DNA from: Candidatus Zixiibacteriota bacterium
GTDB taxonomy: Bacteria > Zixibacteria > MSB-5A5 > GN15 > FEB-12
Direction: 5' to 3'
NCBI GenBank assembly: GCA_024280215.1
Contig: JAJRQO010000027.1
Span: 1-64,000 of the forward strand
DNA: 64,000 bases
The notes below the pieces were generated by a model. It had not been told where the DNA came from. It ran no database searches and was given only the letters and a program-made list of their open reading frames with translations. This document shows positions 52,686 to 61,957 of this stretch, one piece after another; position 1 is the stretch's first letter, and every line of letters starts with the position of its first letter. Made by a program: the position numbers and the translations under genes.

Positions 52686-53825
52686 TTATATTTCTATACC
52701 AGCTAATTCAATAGCTTTTTTCACAACTTTATCCAATGTATCTTCAGAAGGCAGATTAACTTTTTTCAAAATCTTAGCAGCTTCTTTTTCATTGGTACCA
52801 GTTAAACGAACAACAATCGGAACTTCAGGTTGTAGTTGCTTGATAGCTTCTACAATACCATTCGCAACATCATCACAACGAGTAATGCCACCAAAGATAT
52901 TAATCAAGATAGCTTTTACATTGGCATCAGAAAGAATAATATTGACCGCATCAACAACTTTTTGTGGATTTGATGAACCACCGATATCTAAGAAGTTTGC
53001 TGGTTCCGCACCATAACGTTTGACTAAATCCATAGTCGCCATCGCAAGTCCCGCACCATTGACAATACAGCCAATAGAACCATCAAGTTTAACGAAAGAT
53101 AAATCAGCTTTACGAGCCGCTATTTCGGAAGAATCTTCAGCATCTAAATCACGCATCGCTTCAATATCAGCCTGACGGAAAAGACAGTTGTCGTCGATAT
53201 TCATTTTAGCATCCAAAGCGATAACATCGCCACCAGTGTTAGTTATAAGAGGGTTTATTTCAACAAGTGATGCATCAGATTCCCAAAAAGATTTATATAA
53301 TTTCATGATAATATTAGCAGCTTTACGAACTTGTGTAATATCACGATATAATTTATAAGCAAGGTTTCGAGCTTGAAATGGTTTTAGCCCCGCAATTGGA
53401 TCAACCGCTAATTTGAAAATTTTCTCAGGAGTCTTCGCAGCAACCTCTTCAATATCAACACCACCAGCGGCAGAAACCATAATAACAGGTCTTTTGGTGA
53501 TACGGTCTAAAATAATACCAACATAAGATTCTGAAATAATATCTTCAGCAACAGTAACCAAAACTTTTTTTACCGTCAGACCTTTGATATCCATTCCTAA
53601 AATTTGAGTAGCAAGAACTTTGGCTGCTTCAGCATTTTCAGCATATTTAATACCACCAGCTTTACCGCGACCACCAACATGTACCTGTGATTTTACCATC
53701 ACTGGTTTATTGTATTTCACCGCAAGGTCGTACGCTTCGATTGGTGTTGTTGCGATATCACCTTCAGGAACGACAATACCAGCAGCGGCAAAAATTTGTT
53801 TTGCCTGATACTCGTGAATTTTCAT
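52686..53825 (-). CDS. sucC: succinate-CoA ligase beta subunit
   Basis: MKIHEYQAKQIFAAAGI, ATMDLVKRYGAEPANFLDIGG, NIFGGITRCDDVANGIVEA. Confidence 0.96.
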   Translation of the reverse strand: MKIHEYQAKQIFAAAGIVVPEGDIATTPIEAYDLAVKYNKPVMVKSQVHVGGRGKAGGIKYAENAEAAKVLATQILGMDIKGLTVKKVLVTVAEDIISESYVGIILDRITKRPVIMVSAAGGVDIEEVAAKTPEKIFKLAVDPIAGLKPFQARNLAYKLYRDITQVRKAANIIMKLYKSFWESDASLVEINPLITNTGGDVIALDAKMNIDDNCLFRQADIEAMRDLDAEDSSEIAARKADLSFVKLDGSIGCIVNGAGLAMATMDLVKRYGAEPANFLDIGGSSNPQKVVDAVNIILSDANVKAILINIFGGITRCDDVANGIVEAIKQLQPEVPIVVRLTGTNEKEAAKILKKVNLPSEDTLDKVVKKAIELAGIEI

Positions 53826-55207
53826 TAGTTTAATCCCTTATCATTATTTATTTTTTCATTATAATATATTTTTGACAATTCTTCTAATTTTTCTTTTTCA
53901 TTTATTTTCGGATTATCTAATACTTGTTCCATCAGATAATCTAATATATCACCAACTTCTTTGCCCGGCTTTAATTCAAACATTTCCATCAAGTCAGTTC
54001 CGTTGAGTGCTATATCTTTGAGTGAAAATGGAGCTTTACTATCAATTTCTTTCTGAATATCAACTTCAAACTGATTGATATCATCAATATTGTTATTCAT
54101 TCCAAGTCCCTCTACATCGGCACGACGGAGTTCAAGCAAATCAAATATCAGTTCTTTGCCAACCTGACGAATCAATCGACGAAGCCCTTTTGGAGTAACA
54201 TCGACAGTAAACATATGACGCTCAACAAGCATCTTAACATCTTTGATTAAATCATTTGAATACCGTAAACGAGTCATCACCGCTTTTGTAGTCTTCCCAG
54301 CTGACATTTCATGTCCATAAAATGTTGCCCCTTTTTCAACAAGCCGACGATGCTGTGGTTTGTTAATATCATGAAAGAGCGATGCGAGCCGTAGTTTCAA
54401 ATCTTTTGGTGATGCGTCCAGCACGTGCATGGTATGTTCAAAGACATCATATTTATGAAAGCCACCCGGTTGTTCAACACCAACACAAAGTTCTAACTCA
54501 GGAAGAACTTCTTGAAGCAATCCAGTCTGTTGCATCAAGCGAAAACCAACCGATGGTTTCTTAGAAAGTTCAAGTAATTTATTTAACTCTTCAGCAATCC
54601 GCTCTGGAGAAATTGTGTTTATCAGGTGAGCGTGCTTAACAAGAGCATCATACGTGTTTTTTTCAATTTCAAAATCAAAACGTGCCGCAAATTGAATAGC
54701 ACGAAGCATCCGAAGTGGATCATCGGCAAATGAATTTTCGTAGACAATTCGAATCTGTCTATTTTTCAAATCGGCCATTCCATCAAGAGGGTCAATCAGA
54801 ATTTTATCTTCGAGCGAAACCGCCATCGCATTGATAGTAAAATCACGACGATGTAAATCTGTCTCAATTTTTAAATCAGCATCAAAATCTACTTCAAAAT
54901 CTTTATGTCCCGTACCAGTTGAGAATTCTTTACGAGGAAGAGTAATATCAAATGTAATCGGTTTGCCATCTTTAAATTGTGTAAACTTAATCACGCCAAA
55001 TGAACGACCGACCAAATCAACTTTACCATGCTGCTTTAACATCTTTGAAAGTTCATTGTATGGAATACCAGTGACGATATAATCATGGTCTTTAGGTTTA
55101 ACATTTGCGAACAAGTATCTATCACGCACCGCTCCCCCGACTTCATAGATAGAGCCAAGTTTGAGGATTTCGTTGATAGTTTCATTTTTTAACGTACACA
55201 TATTCAT
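53825..55207 (-). CDS. CCA-adding/poly(A) polymerase family tRNA nucleotidyltransferase with HD domain
   Basis: YEVGGAVRDRYL, RDFTINAMAVSLEDKILIDPLDGMADLKNRQIR, SLFHDINKP. Confidence 0.92.
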   Translation of the reverse strand: MNMCTLKNETINEILKLGSIYEVGGAVRDRYLFANVKPKDHDYIVTGIPYNELSKMLKQHGKVDLVGRSFGVIKFTQFKDGKPITFDITLPRKEFSTGTGHKDFEVDFDADLKIETDLHRRDFTINAMAVSLEDKILIDPLDGMADLKNRQIRIVYENSFADDPLRMLRAIQFAARFDFEIEKNTYDALVKHAHLINTISPERIAEELNKLLELSKKPSVGFRLMQQTGLLQEVLPELELCVGVEQPGGFHKYDVFEHTMHVLDASPKDLKLRLASLFHDINKPQHRRLVEKGATFYGHEMSAGKTTKAVMTRLRYSNDLIKDVKMLVERHMFTVDVTPKGLRRLIRQVGKELIFDLLELRRADVEGLGMNNNIDDINQFEVDIQKEIDSKAPFSLKDIALNGTDLMEMFELKPGKEVGDILDYLMEQVLDNPKINEKEKLEELSKIYYNEKINNDKGLN

Positions 55208-56157
55208 TAGTCCGCAGTTATCCTTGTTCCGTACTCACCCATGACGCCACGTTTGGCATGTTCAAGCGATGTTATCACAACCATCTTTCCACCATCTTCA
55301 ATAAACTTCAATGCTGCCCGAATTTTCGGGCCCATTGAGCCAGGAGGAAACTGTCCATCATCAAGATGCTTTTGCATTTCGCTGGCAGTCACTTCTTCTA
55401 AATTCTTTTGTTCATCTGTACCAAAATTTATAGACACAAAATCTACAGCCGTCAATATAGCCAGCACATCGGCATTAACTTCTTTTGCCAAAACTGCTGA
55501 GGCAAAATCTTTATCAATCACCGCATCGAGTCCTTCGTAGTTACCATGATTATCAATATAGACAGGAATGCCACCGCCACCACCAGCTACAACAATAGTT
55601 CCATTTTCAACTAAGAGTTTAATCGTCTCAGATTGGATAGAAGCGATTGGCTTCGGTGATGCGACCACTCGTCGCCATCCACGGTTGACATCTTTTTTCA
55701 TATGCCATCCACGGGACTCCATGAAAATATGAGCTTCTTCTTCTGAATAAAACTGACCAATAAATTTTGTAGGGTTTGTTATAGCAGGGTCATTTTTATC
55801 TACAAGCATCTGAGTAATAATCGTAACAACAGCACGGTCGATATTTTCTTTTCGTAAACGATTTTGTAAAGACTGCTCAATCATGTAACCCATACCGCCT
55901 TCAGTGTCAGCGACCAATACCCCAAGAGGTAAGTCAGGTGCCATACCTCGTGAAAGTTCACAACGCAACAATGCATTGCCAACCTGAGGGCCGTTTCCGT
56001 GGCTCACAACTAAATTATAACCCTCACGCACAAGTTCAACAATTCCATCAAGTGATCGTCTGGTATTTGCAAACTGACGAGAAATAGTATCCTCTTGTCC
56101 AGGTTGTGTGATGGCGTTTCCACCAAGGGCTAAAACAGCAGTTTTCATTTTCATCAT
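55207..56157 (-). CDS. arcC: carbamate kinase
   Basis: ALGGNAITQPGQ, VVSHGNGPQVGN, VVAGGGGGIPVY, MGPKIRAALKFIEDGG. Confidence 0.95.
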   Translation of the reverse strand: MMKMKTAVLALGGNAITQPGQEDTISRQFANTRRSLDGIVELVREGYNLVVSHGNGPQVGNALLRCELSRGMAPDLPLGVLVADTEGGMGYMIEQSLQNRLRKENIDRAVVTIITQMLVDKNDPAITNPTKFIGQFYSEEEAHIFMESRGWHMKKDVNRGWRRVVASPKPIASIQSETIKLLVENGTIVVAGGGGGIPVYIDNHGNYEGLDAVIDKDFASAVLAKEVNADVLAILTAVDFVSINFGTDEQKNLEEVTASEMQKHLDDGQFPPGSMGPKIRAALKFIEDGGKMVVITSLEHAKRGVMGEYGTRITAD

Positions 56158-56169
56158 TCTCTATAAGAA

Positions 56170-56199
56170 AGAACAGACCGAATCACTCCGGCCTGTTCT
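56170..56199 (-). terminator. likely terminator of the 56207-57550 gene
   Basis: AGAACAGACCG/CGGCCTGTTCT stem. Confidence 0.6.
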
Positions 56200-56206
56200 G
56201 ATTTAC

Positions 56207-57550
56207 TTATTTCTTTTTGGCTTTCTTTTTAGAACCTTTTAAAAAGTCGCCTAAAACCATTTCAAGATTCGGAGTTCCGATTTCCTGAAGTTCGTACGTT
56301 ATACGTACTGTAGGTTTTTTAATTTTCACAATTCGATTTAAATCAATTGGTGTTGCGATAATAACAACATCGCATTTGACTTTATTGATAGTTGTTTCCA
56401 AATCTTTCACTTGTTGCTTACCATATCCCATAGCAGGAAGCAGAACGCCGATATTAGGATATTTTTTAAATGTTGCAGTAATAGATTTAACTGTGAAAGG
56501 TCTTGGGTCGACAAGTTCGGCAGCACCATATTTTTGAGCCGCTACAACACCAGCACCATAGGTCATTTCACCATGAGTCAGTGTAGGACCATCTTCAACG
56601 ACCAATACTTTTTTCCCTTTAATTTTTTCAGGGAAATCAGCACCAAGTGGAGAGGCAGCATCGACAACAACAGCATCAGGATTGTATGCAGCGATATTTT
56701 CACGAACTTCAGCAATACCATCTGGATCGGCAGAATCAATTTTATTGATTAAGATACAATCAGCCATCAACAAGTTTTGCTGACCAGGGAAATATGCTAA
56801 CTCATGACCAGGACGATGTGGATCGACAACAGTAATCATATAGTCAGGTTTGTAAAATGGAATATCGTTGTTTCCACCATCCCATAAAATAACATCCGCT
56901 TCTTTTTCTGCTTCACGGATAATCATTTCATAGTCAACACCAGAATAAATAATTACTCCAGCCATAATATGTGGTTCGTATTCTTCACGTTCTTCGATAG
57001 TACATTTATGTTTATCTAAATCAGACAGTTTGGCAAAACGTTGACAAGCCTGTTTGGCAAGATCACCATAAGGCATTGGATGACGAATCGCGACAACTTT
57101 TTTACCCATTCCCATTAGTACTTCGGCAACTTTACGAGTCGTTTGTGATTTACCACAACCAGTACGAATAGCACAAACAGCAACAACAGGTTTAGTAGAT
57201 TTAATCATAGTTGGCTCACCGCCTTCTAAGACAAAACGAGCACCTGCTTCATTTACATAGGCAGCTTTTTCCATAACGTAATGATATGGAACATCAGAAT
57301 ATGAAAAAATAACTTCGTCAATATTATGCTTTTTGATTAGCCCTAAAAGTTCGGACTCATCATGAATAGGAATTCCTTTAGGATATAATTTTCCTGCTAA
57401 AGCGGCAGGATATTTCCGTCCATCAATATCAGGAATCTGTGTTGCGGTAAACGCTACGATTTGTACATCGGCATTGTCACGATAGAGGGTGTTGAAATTA
57501 TGAAAATCTCTACCCGCAGCACCCATGATAATTATTTTTTTCTTCGCCAT
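56207..57550 (-). CDS. cyclic 2,3-diphosphoglycerate synthetase-like GTPase family protein
   Basis: IIIMGAAGRDFHNFNTLYRD, AIRTGCGKSQTTRKV, GGNNDIPFYKPD, VVDPHRPGHE. Confidence 0.85.
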   Translation of the reverse strand: MAKKKIIIMGAAGRDFHNFNTLYRDNADVQIVAFTATQIPDIDGRKYPAALAGKLYPKGIPIHDESELLGLIKKHNIDEVIFSYSDVPYHYVMEKAAYVNEAGARFVLEGGEPTMIKSTKPVVAVCAIRTGCGKSQTTRKVAEVLMGMGKKVVAIRHPMPYGDLAKQACQRFAKLSDLDKHKCTIEEREEYEPHIMAGVIIYSGVDYEMIIREAEKEADVILWDGGNNDIPFYKPDYMITVVDPHRPGHELAYFPGQQNLLMADCILINKIDSADPDGIAEVRENIAAYNPDAVVVDAASPLGADFPEKIKGKKVLVVEDGPTLTHGEMTYGAGVVAAQKYGAAELVDPRPFTVKSITATFKKYPNIGVLLPAMGYGKQQVKDLETTINKVKCDVVIIATPIDLNRIVKIKKPTVRITYELQEIGTPNLEMVLGDFLKGSKKKAKKK

Positions 57551-57737
57551 TTTAAAAACTCCATTTATTTTAAATTAACAGTTAGCATCAAAACTTATTT
57601 TAAAGATTCATGTCATCACCAAATTGATGATGCCATCCAGATATACAGAATCAAATAAAGAATCATCAAGACTTGGTTATCTAAAAATATAGTTTTACAT
57701 CTTGCCATACTGTTTTTAAAACCCTTTTTGAAAAAAT

Positions 57738-59219
57738 TTAGTCAATCTGTGGTCTTTGTAATTTACCTGAGTAATCTACATAGATTGATTTCCATTCAGA
57801 GTACACATCTAAAGCAGCTTCTGATGCTTCACGATGTCCATTACCAGTTTCTTTCACACCACCAAATGGGAGATGTGTCTCAGCACCAATAGTCGGAGCG
57901 TTGACATAAAAAATTCCAGTCTCGATATCACGCATTGCGGTATAGGCATTGTTTACATTTTGCGTATACAATGAGGCCGACAATCCATAGACAGTATCGT
58001 TAGCCATTTCTATCGCTTGCTCAAATGAGTTACATTTTGAAACTGCTAAGACAGGTCCGAAGATTTCTTCTTTCCAGATTGTCATGTCTTGAGTAATATC
58101 AGCAAAGATTGTTGGTTGTACGAAGAAGCCTTTGTCGTAATCACCACCAGTTAAGCGTTTACCACCAGCAACAAGACGACCACCATCTTTTGTAGCAATA
58201 TCAATATATTTAAGAACTGTGTCTAATTGATCTTGGTTGATACATGGCCCCATATCAATAGATTCATCTAAACCATTTCCAACTTTTAATTTTGCAACTT
58301 TTTCAACAAGCATTTCTAAAAACTTATCATATACTTTTTCATGTACAACTAAACGGGATGTCGCTGTACAACGTTGACCAGTTGTACCAAAAGCTCCCCA
58401 TAAAGCACCTTCAACAGCTAATTCTAATTTTGCATCGTCCATAACCATCTGAACATTTTTACCACCCATTTCTAAACAAGTATGTTTAAAATTAGGAGCA
58501 CATGCACCAGCGACGATTCGTCCAACTTCAGTTGAACCTGTGAAAGAAACAACTTTAACATCTTTATGTTTCATCATTGGTGTACCAACAGTACCACCAG
58601 AACCAGTTACCATATTGACAACACCAGCAGGAACACCTTCGGCTTCACATGCTTTCATTAAGTTGACAACAGAGAGAGGTGTATCAGTAGCAGGTTTAAT
58701 TACGATAGTGTTACCGCAAATAAGTGCCGGCATCATTTTCCATGATGGAATCGCAATTGGGAAATTCCAAGGAGTGATGAATGAACAAACACCAAGAGGT
58801 TGACGGATAGTCATATTAAATTTAGATTCCATTTCAGATGGTGTAGTCATACCATACAATCGTCGTCCTTCACCAGCCATGTAGTATGTCATGTCGATAG
58901 CTTCTTGAGTATCTCCACGAGTCTCTTTAATAACCTTACCCATCTCACGAGTCATCTCTTGAGAGATACGTTCTTTGTCAGCAAGCAGACGATTGGCAAC
59001 ACGGTATAAAATTTCGCCACGTTTTGGAGCTGGCATTAAACGCCATGATTTGTATGCATCAGCGGCGGCGGCGATAGCATCGTTTACATCATCTTCATTT
59101 GATTTTTGAAACTCACCTAACACATCATCAGAATTAGCAGGGTTTACATTTGTGAATGTTTCCCCAGATTTTGATTCTACCCATTTTCCGTTAATAAAAT
59201 TTTTGAACACTTCGGCCAT
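57738..59219 (-). CDS. NAD(P)-dependent aldehyde dehydrogenase
   Basis: [50 protein letters not shown] start preferred. Confidence 0.95.
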   Translation of the reverse strand: MAEVFKNFINGKWVESKSGETFTNVNPANSDDVLGEFQKSNEDDVNDAIAAAADAYKSWRLMPAPKRGEILYRVANRLLADKERISQEMTREMGKVIKETRGDTQEAIDMTYYMAGEGRRLYGMTTPSEMESKFNMTIRQPLGVCSFITPWNFPIAIPSWKMMPALICGNTIVIKPATDTPLSVVNLMKACEAEGVPAGVVNMVTGSGGTVGTPMMKHKDVKVVSFTGSTEVGRIVAGACAPNFKHTCLEMGGKNVQMVMDDAKLELAVEGALWGAFGTTGQRCTATSRLVVHEKVYDKFLEMLVEKVAKLKVGNGLDESIDMGPCINQDQLDTVLKYIDIATKDGGRLVAGGKRLTGGDYDKGFFVQPTIFADITQDMTIWKEEIFGPVLAVSKCNSFEQAIEMANDTVYGLSASLYTQNVNNAYTAMRDIETGIFYVNAPTIGAETHLPFGGVKETGNGHREASEAALDVYSEWKSIYVDYSGKLQRPQID

Positions 59220-59543
59220 GATAATCTCCATTTATGGTACTATTTTTTCATTTCTTTCTATTATATAGCGATTGTGAATTTATTCACAGTCACCATCTAC
59301 AATCCGGTAAATATAGTAGTTTAAAGCCCTATGTCAATAGCTATTATTTACCAAATACTAACTTTTCATCGTTGAACGACAACGACTTAGAGAGTGTATT
59401 TAAAAGGTCGTCTTTTTGCTAATTTTATTTGAACATACATTTACCAAAATAATTATTTTTTTCGGTAAAGTTAATATTTATTTTGACCTTTTTGGTGTTA
59501 TATCCGTTTATATAATAGACGTTTACAACAAAGGAGCTCAAAC

Positions 59544-60155
59544 TTGCTATCTCTTATATGTGCCGCATTCTTATCTCTTCCTCTTTACCCTCTGAATCCA
59601 ACGACACAAGATACAGTGAGTACAATGAATTTGCATGTGACAGTTGGAGTCAATAGCCGTTCAGCTATGATTTCAGAAAGCCCCAACTTGACACTTAAAT
59701 ATGAATATCTTATACATCATCCGTTTATTATGAGAACTTCTCTTGAGTTTAGTTCTGGAGAGATTAATTCTAAAAATTATCCAAATGGGACTGTGCAACG
59801 ATATAATGTTTCAACTGAAGTTTTATATTATAAAGGAACAAGAAGCACGATGGCATATTTAGGTTTAGGTCTTTTATATGGACGAGGTAATTTTGAGTTA
59901 AATGATAACTTGTATTTTAATAGCCAATTTGTTGATACTCCAAATGAAATTGATTTTGGTGAGGCGTTTGGTTATCGTTTTTTGATGGGACTTCGTTTGA
60001 ACCATACATATTCACTTGAGGTGACCATAACAGAAATCTCACCCTCGTTTATCTATCGTCGTGATTTAGGAATTAATAGATTTACCCGAGAACAGATCGA
60101 CTTCCGTGGCAACAGCGTAAGGGTATCGTTGGGATATTTGTTTAGGTTGATGTGA
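59544..60155 (+). CDS. outer-membrane beta-barrel-like protein
   Basis: Signal-like N-terminus and alternating amphipathic strands ending VRVSLGYLFRLM; TTG start behind AAAGGAG. Confidence 0.6.
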   Translation: MLSLICAAFLSLPLYPLNPTTQDTVSTMNLHVTVGVNSRSAMISESPNLTLKYEYLIHHPFIMRTSLEFSSGEINSKNYPNGTVQRYNVSTEVLYYKGTRSTMAYLGLGLLYGRGNFELNDNLYFNSQFVDTPNEIDFGEAFGYRFLMGLRLNHTYSLEVTITEISPSFIYRRDLGINRFTREQIDFRGNSVRVSLGYLFRLM

Positions 60156-60193
60156 TGAACTCATGTTGGGTTCCGGTTTGCCCGTTTTGATTT

Positions 60194-60217
60194 GTACCGA
60201 CAGGGCATTGCCCTGTC
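60194..60217 (+). repeat. family D palindrome
   Basis: gtaccgacagggcattgccctgtc. Confidence 0.75.
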
Positions 60218-60292
60218 AAACGCCTGTCATTACGAATTCACCTAGACGAATGTGGCAATCTCGTCTTTAAACACTAATTGAAATGTTTCCCT

Positions 60293-60321
60293 ATGTCATT
60301 CCCTTAAAAAAGGGAATCCAG
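60293..60321 (-). repeat. CTGGATTCCC hairpin (family I)
   Basis: atgtcattcccttaaaaaagggaatccag. Confidence 0.7.
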
Positions 60322-60411
60322 AAGAGAAACTCACACCAAGGGGCTTGTTGATAAAGCCTTTATTTTGTGGGCAGGTTTATTTTTATCTCTGAGGTATTTT
60401 TATGAAGTTTC

Positions 60412-60498
60412 GTCAGTTCCTGATTCCGCTTTAGCGGGATTGTGAACTGATGAGATAGTGTCAGGTCTCAATTCATCTTTGATGAATAAGGACCTGAC
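60412..60498. repeat. inverted pair of family A nested hairpins
   Basis: gtcagttcctgattccgctttagcgggattgtgaactgat, 8 nt, then gtcaggtctcaattcatctttgatgaataaggacctgac. Confidence 0.85.
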
Positions 60499-60542
60499 AT
60501 AACGAACAAAAAGATAAGAATCTTACTCCTCTGTTTCATTTT

Positions 60543-60565
60543 GACAGGGCAATGCCCTGTCGCTA
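60543..60565 (-). repeat. GTAG-tagged family D palindrome
   Basis: gacagggcaatgccctgtcgcta(c). Confidence 0.8.
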
Positions 60566-60591
60566 CAGGTTCAGGCATGCCTGAACCCTAC
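60566..60591 (-). repeat. GTAG-tagged palindrome, family E
   Basis: caggttcaggcatgcctgaaccctac; GGTTCAGGCATGCCTGAACC is a perfect 20-bp palindrome. Confidence 0.85.
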
Positions 60592-60601
60592 AAATTCATC
60601 T

Positions 60602-61747
60602 TCACCGTCCATTGGTCGAGTACAAATCCAAGAACTCTTTGCGGAACAAATCAAAGCAATTAGATTCAATTGCCTTGCGAATATTTTGCATCAGCTTTTG
60701 ATAAAAATATGTCGAATGATAGGTCGCAAGAATTATCCCCGTGATTTCTTTTTGATTATACAAATGACGAATATACGATCGAGAATACCGCTGGCAAACT
60801 TTACAATCACAATTCGGGTCGAGCGGTTTATCTTCAAGAATGTGCGTGGCGTTACGATAAACTAAAGGACCCTCCGAGGTAAAGACATAGCCCGTTCGAG
60901 CATTGCGAGTCGGAAGCACGCAATCAAACATATCGACACCATGCGAAACCGCCATCAGTAAATCTTCAGGATAGCCAACCCCCATCAGGTAACGAGGTTT
61001 GTCTTCAGGAAGATATTGAATCGTGTGAGCCAGCATCTCTTCCATCTCATCTTTTGGTTCTCCAACCGAAAGCCCACCGATAGCATTGCCAACAAAATCA
61101 AGCGAGACGATCTGCTCGGCTGATTGAGTTCGCAAATCTTTATAGGTAGAACCCTGCACGATGCCGAACAAATTTATACGATTGTCAGAACCACAGGGGT
61201 TCTGACCTACAAGTTCTTCATGTTTGGTGATACACCGTTTTGCCCAAGCGTAGGTTCTGTCGACACCATGTTGAGCGAGTTTCAAGTCGGCAGGATACTG
61301 CACGCATTGGTCAAACGCCATAATAATATCAGCACCAATAGCATGCTCAATTTCCATAACAGATTCAGGAGTGAACATGTGGTAAGAACCGTCGATGTGC
61401 GACTGAAATTTGACGCCCTCGTCTGTAATTTTAGCAATATCACGCAGAGAAAAAACTTGAAAGCCACCAGAATCGGTAAGCGTCGGTTTGTTCCATCCGT
61501 TAAATTTTGCAAGCCCACCCATCTTTTTGATAACTTCAATCCCTGGACGTAAATAAAGATGATAGGTATTTCCTAAAATAATTTCCGCACCACATTCTTC
61601 CAAATCAGAAGAAATTAGTACCTTGACCGCTCCCGAAGTTCCGACAGGCATAAAGGCAGGTGTTTGGATAGTTCCGTGAGCGGTTTTAACTTCACCCCGT
61701 CGTGCGGAACCATCAGATGTTTTATGTGTGTAAATTTTTTCTTTCAT
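60602..61747 (-). CDS. tgt: tRNA-guanine transglycosylase carrying an in-frame 27-bp repeat insertion
   Basis: PVGTSGAVK, LTDSGGFQVFSL, LFGIVQG, GGLSVGEP, zinc site CDCKVCQRYSRSYIRHL. Confidence 0.96.
   Translation of the reverse strand: MKEKIYTHKTSDGSARRGEVKTAHGTIQTPAFMPVGTSGAVKVLISSDLEECGAEIILGNTYHLYLRPGIEVIKKMGGLAKFNGWNKPTLTDSGGFQVFSLRDIAKITDEGVKFQSHIDGSYHMFTPESVMEIEHAIGADIIMAFDQCVQYPADLKLAQHGVDRTYAWAKRCITKHEELVGQNPCGSDNRINLFGIVQGSTYKDLRTQSAEQIVSLDFVGNAIGGLSVGEPKDEMEEMLAHTIQYLPEDKPRYLMGVGYPEDLLMAVSHGVDMFDCVLPTRNARTGYVFTSEGPLVYRNATHILEDKPLDPNCDCKVCQRYSRSYIRHLYNQKEITGIILATYHSTYFYQKLMQNIRKAIESNCFDLFRKEFLDLYSTNGR
61184..61210 (-). repeat. REP-like 27-mer (family G) inside the tgt coding sequence
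   Basis: gtcagaaccacaggggttctgacctac; exact reverse complement of 61786-61812. Confidence 0.95.
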
Positions 61748-61785
61748 ATTAAGAGAACTCTTATGTTTTAATAATCATTTTTTTC

Positions 61786-61844
61786 GTAGGTCAGAACCCC
61801 TGTGGTTCTGACATTGTGTCAGGAGCACAGGGCTTCTGACCTAC
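61786..61844. repeat. REPIN-like inverted pair of GTAG-tagged 27-mers (family G)
   Basis: gtaggtcagaacccctgtggttctgac-attgt-gtcaggagcacagggcttctgacctac. Confidence 0.9.
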
Positions 61845-61854
61845 AAATTCAATT

Positions 61855-61883
61855 GGCGGAACTGCTAAAGAGTTCCGTCCTAC
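61855..61883 (-). repeat. GTAG-tagged 29-bp palindrome, family C
   Basis: ggcggaactgctaaagagttccgtcctac; two differences from 44722-44750 at most. Confidence 0.85.
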
Positions 61884-61908
61884 ATAGTTTATTCTTTCAA
61901 GACCCTTC

Positions 61909-61951
61909 GACTCCGCTCACAGGTTGCAACCTGTTCAGGGTGACTTGAAAA
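61909..61951 (-). repeat. family F palindromic repeat
   Basis: acccttcgactccgctcacaggttgcaacctgttcagggtgac; inner ACAGGTTGCAACCTGT is a perfect palindrome. Confidence 0.75.
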
Positions 61952-61957
61952 GTCATT

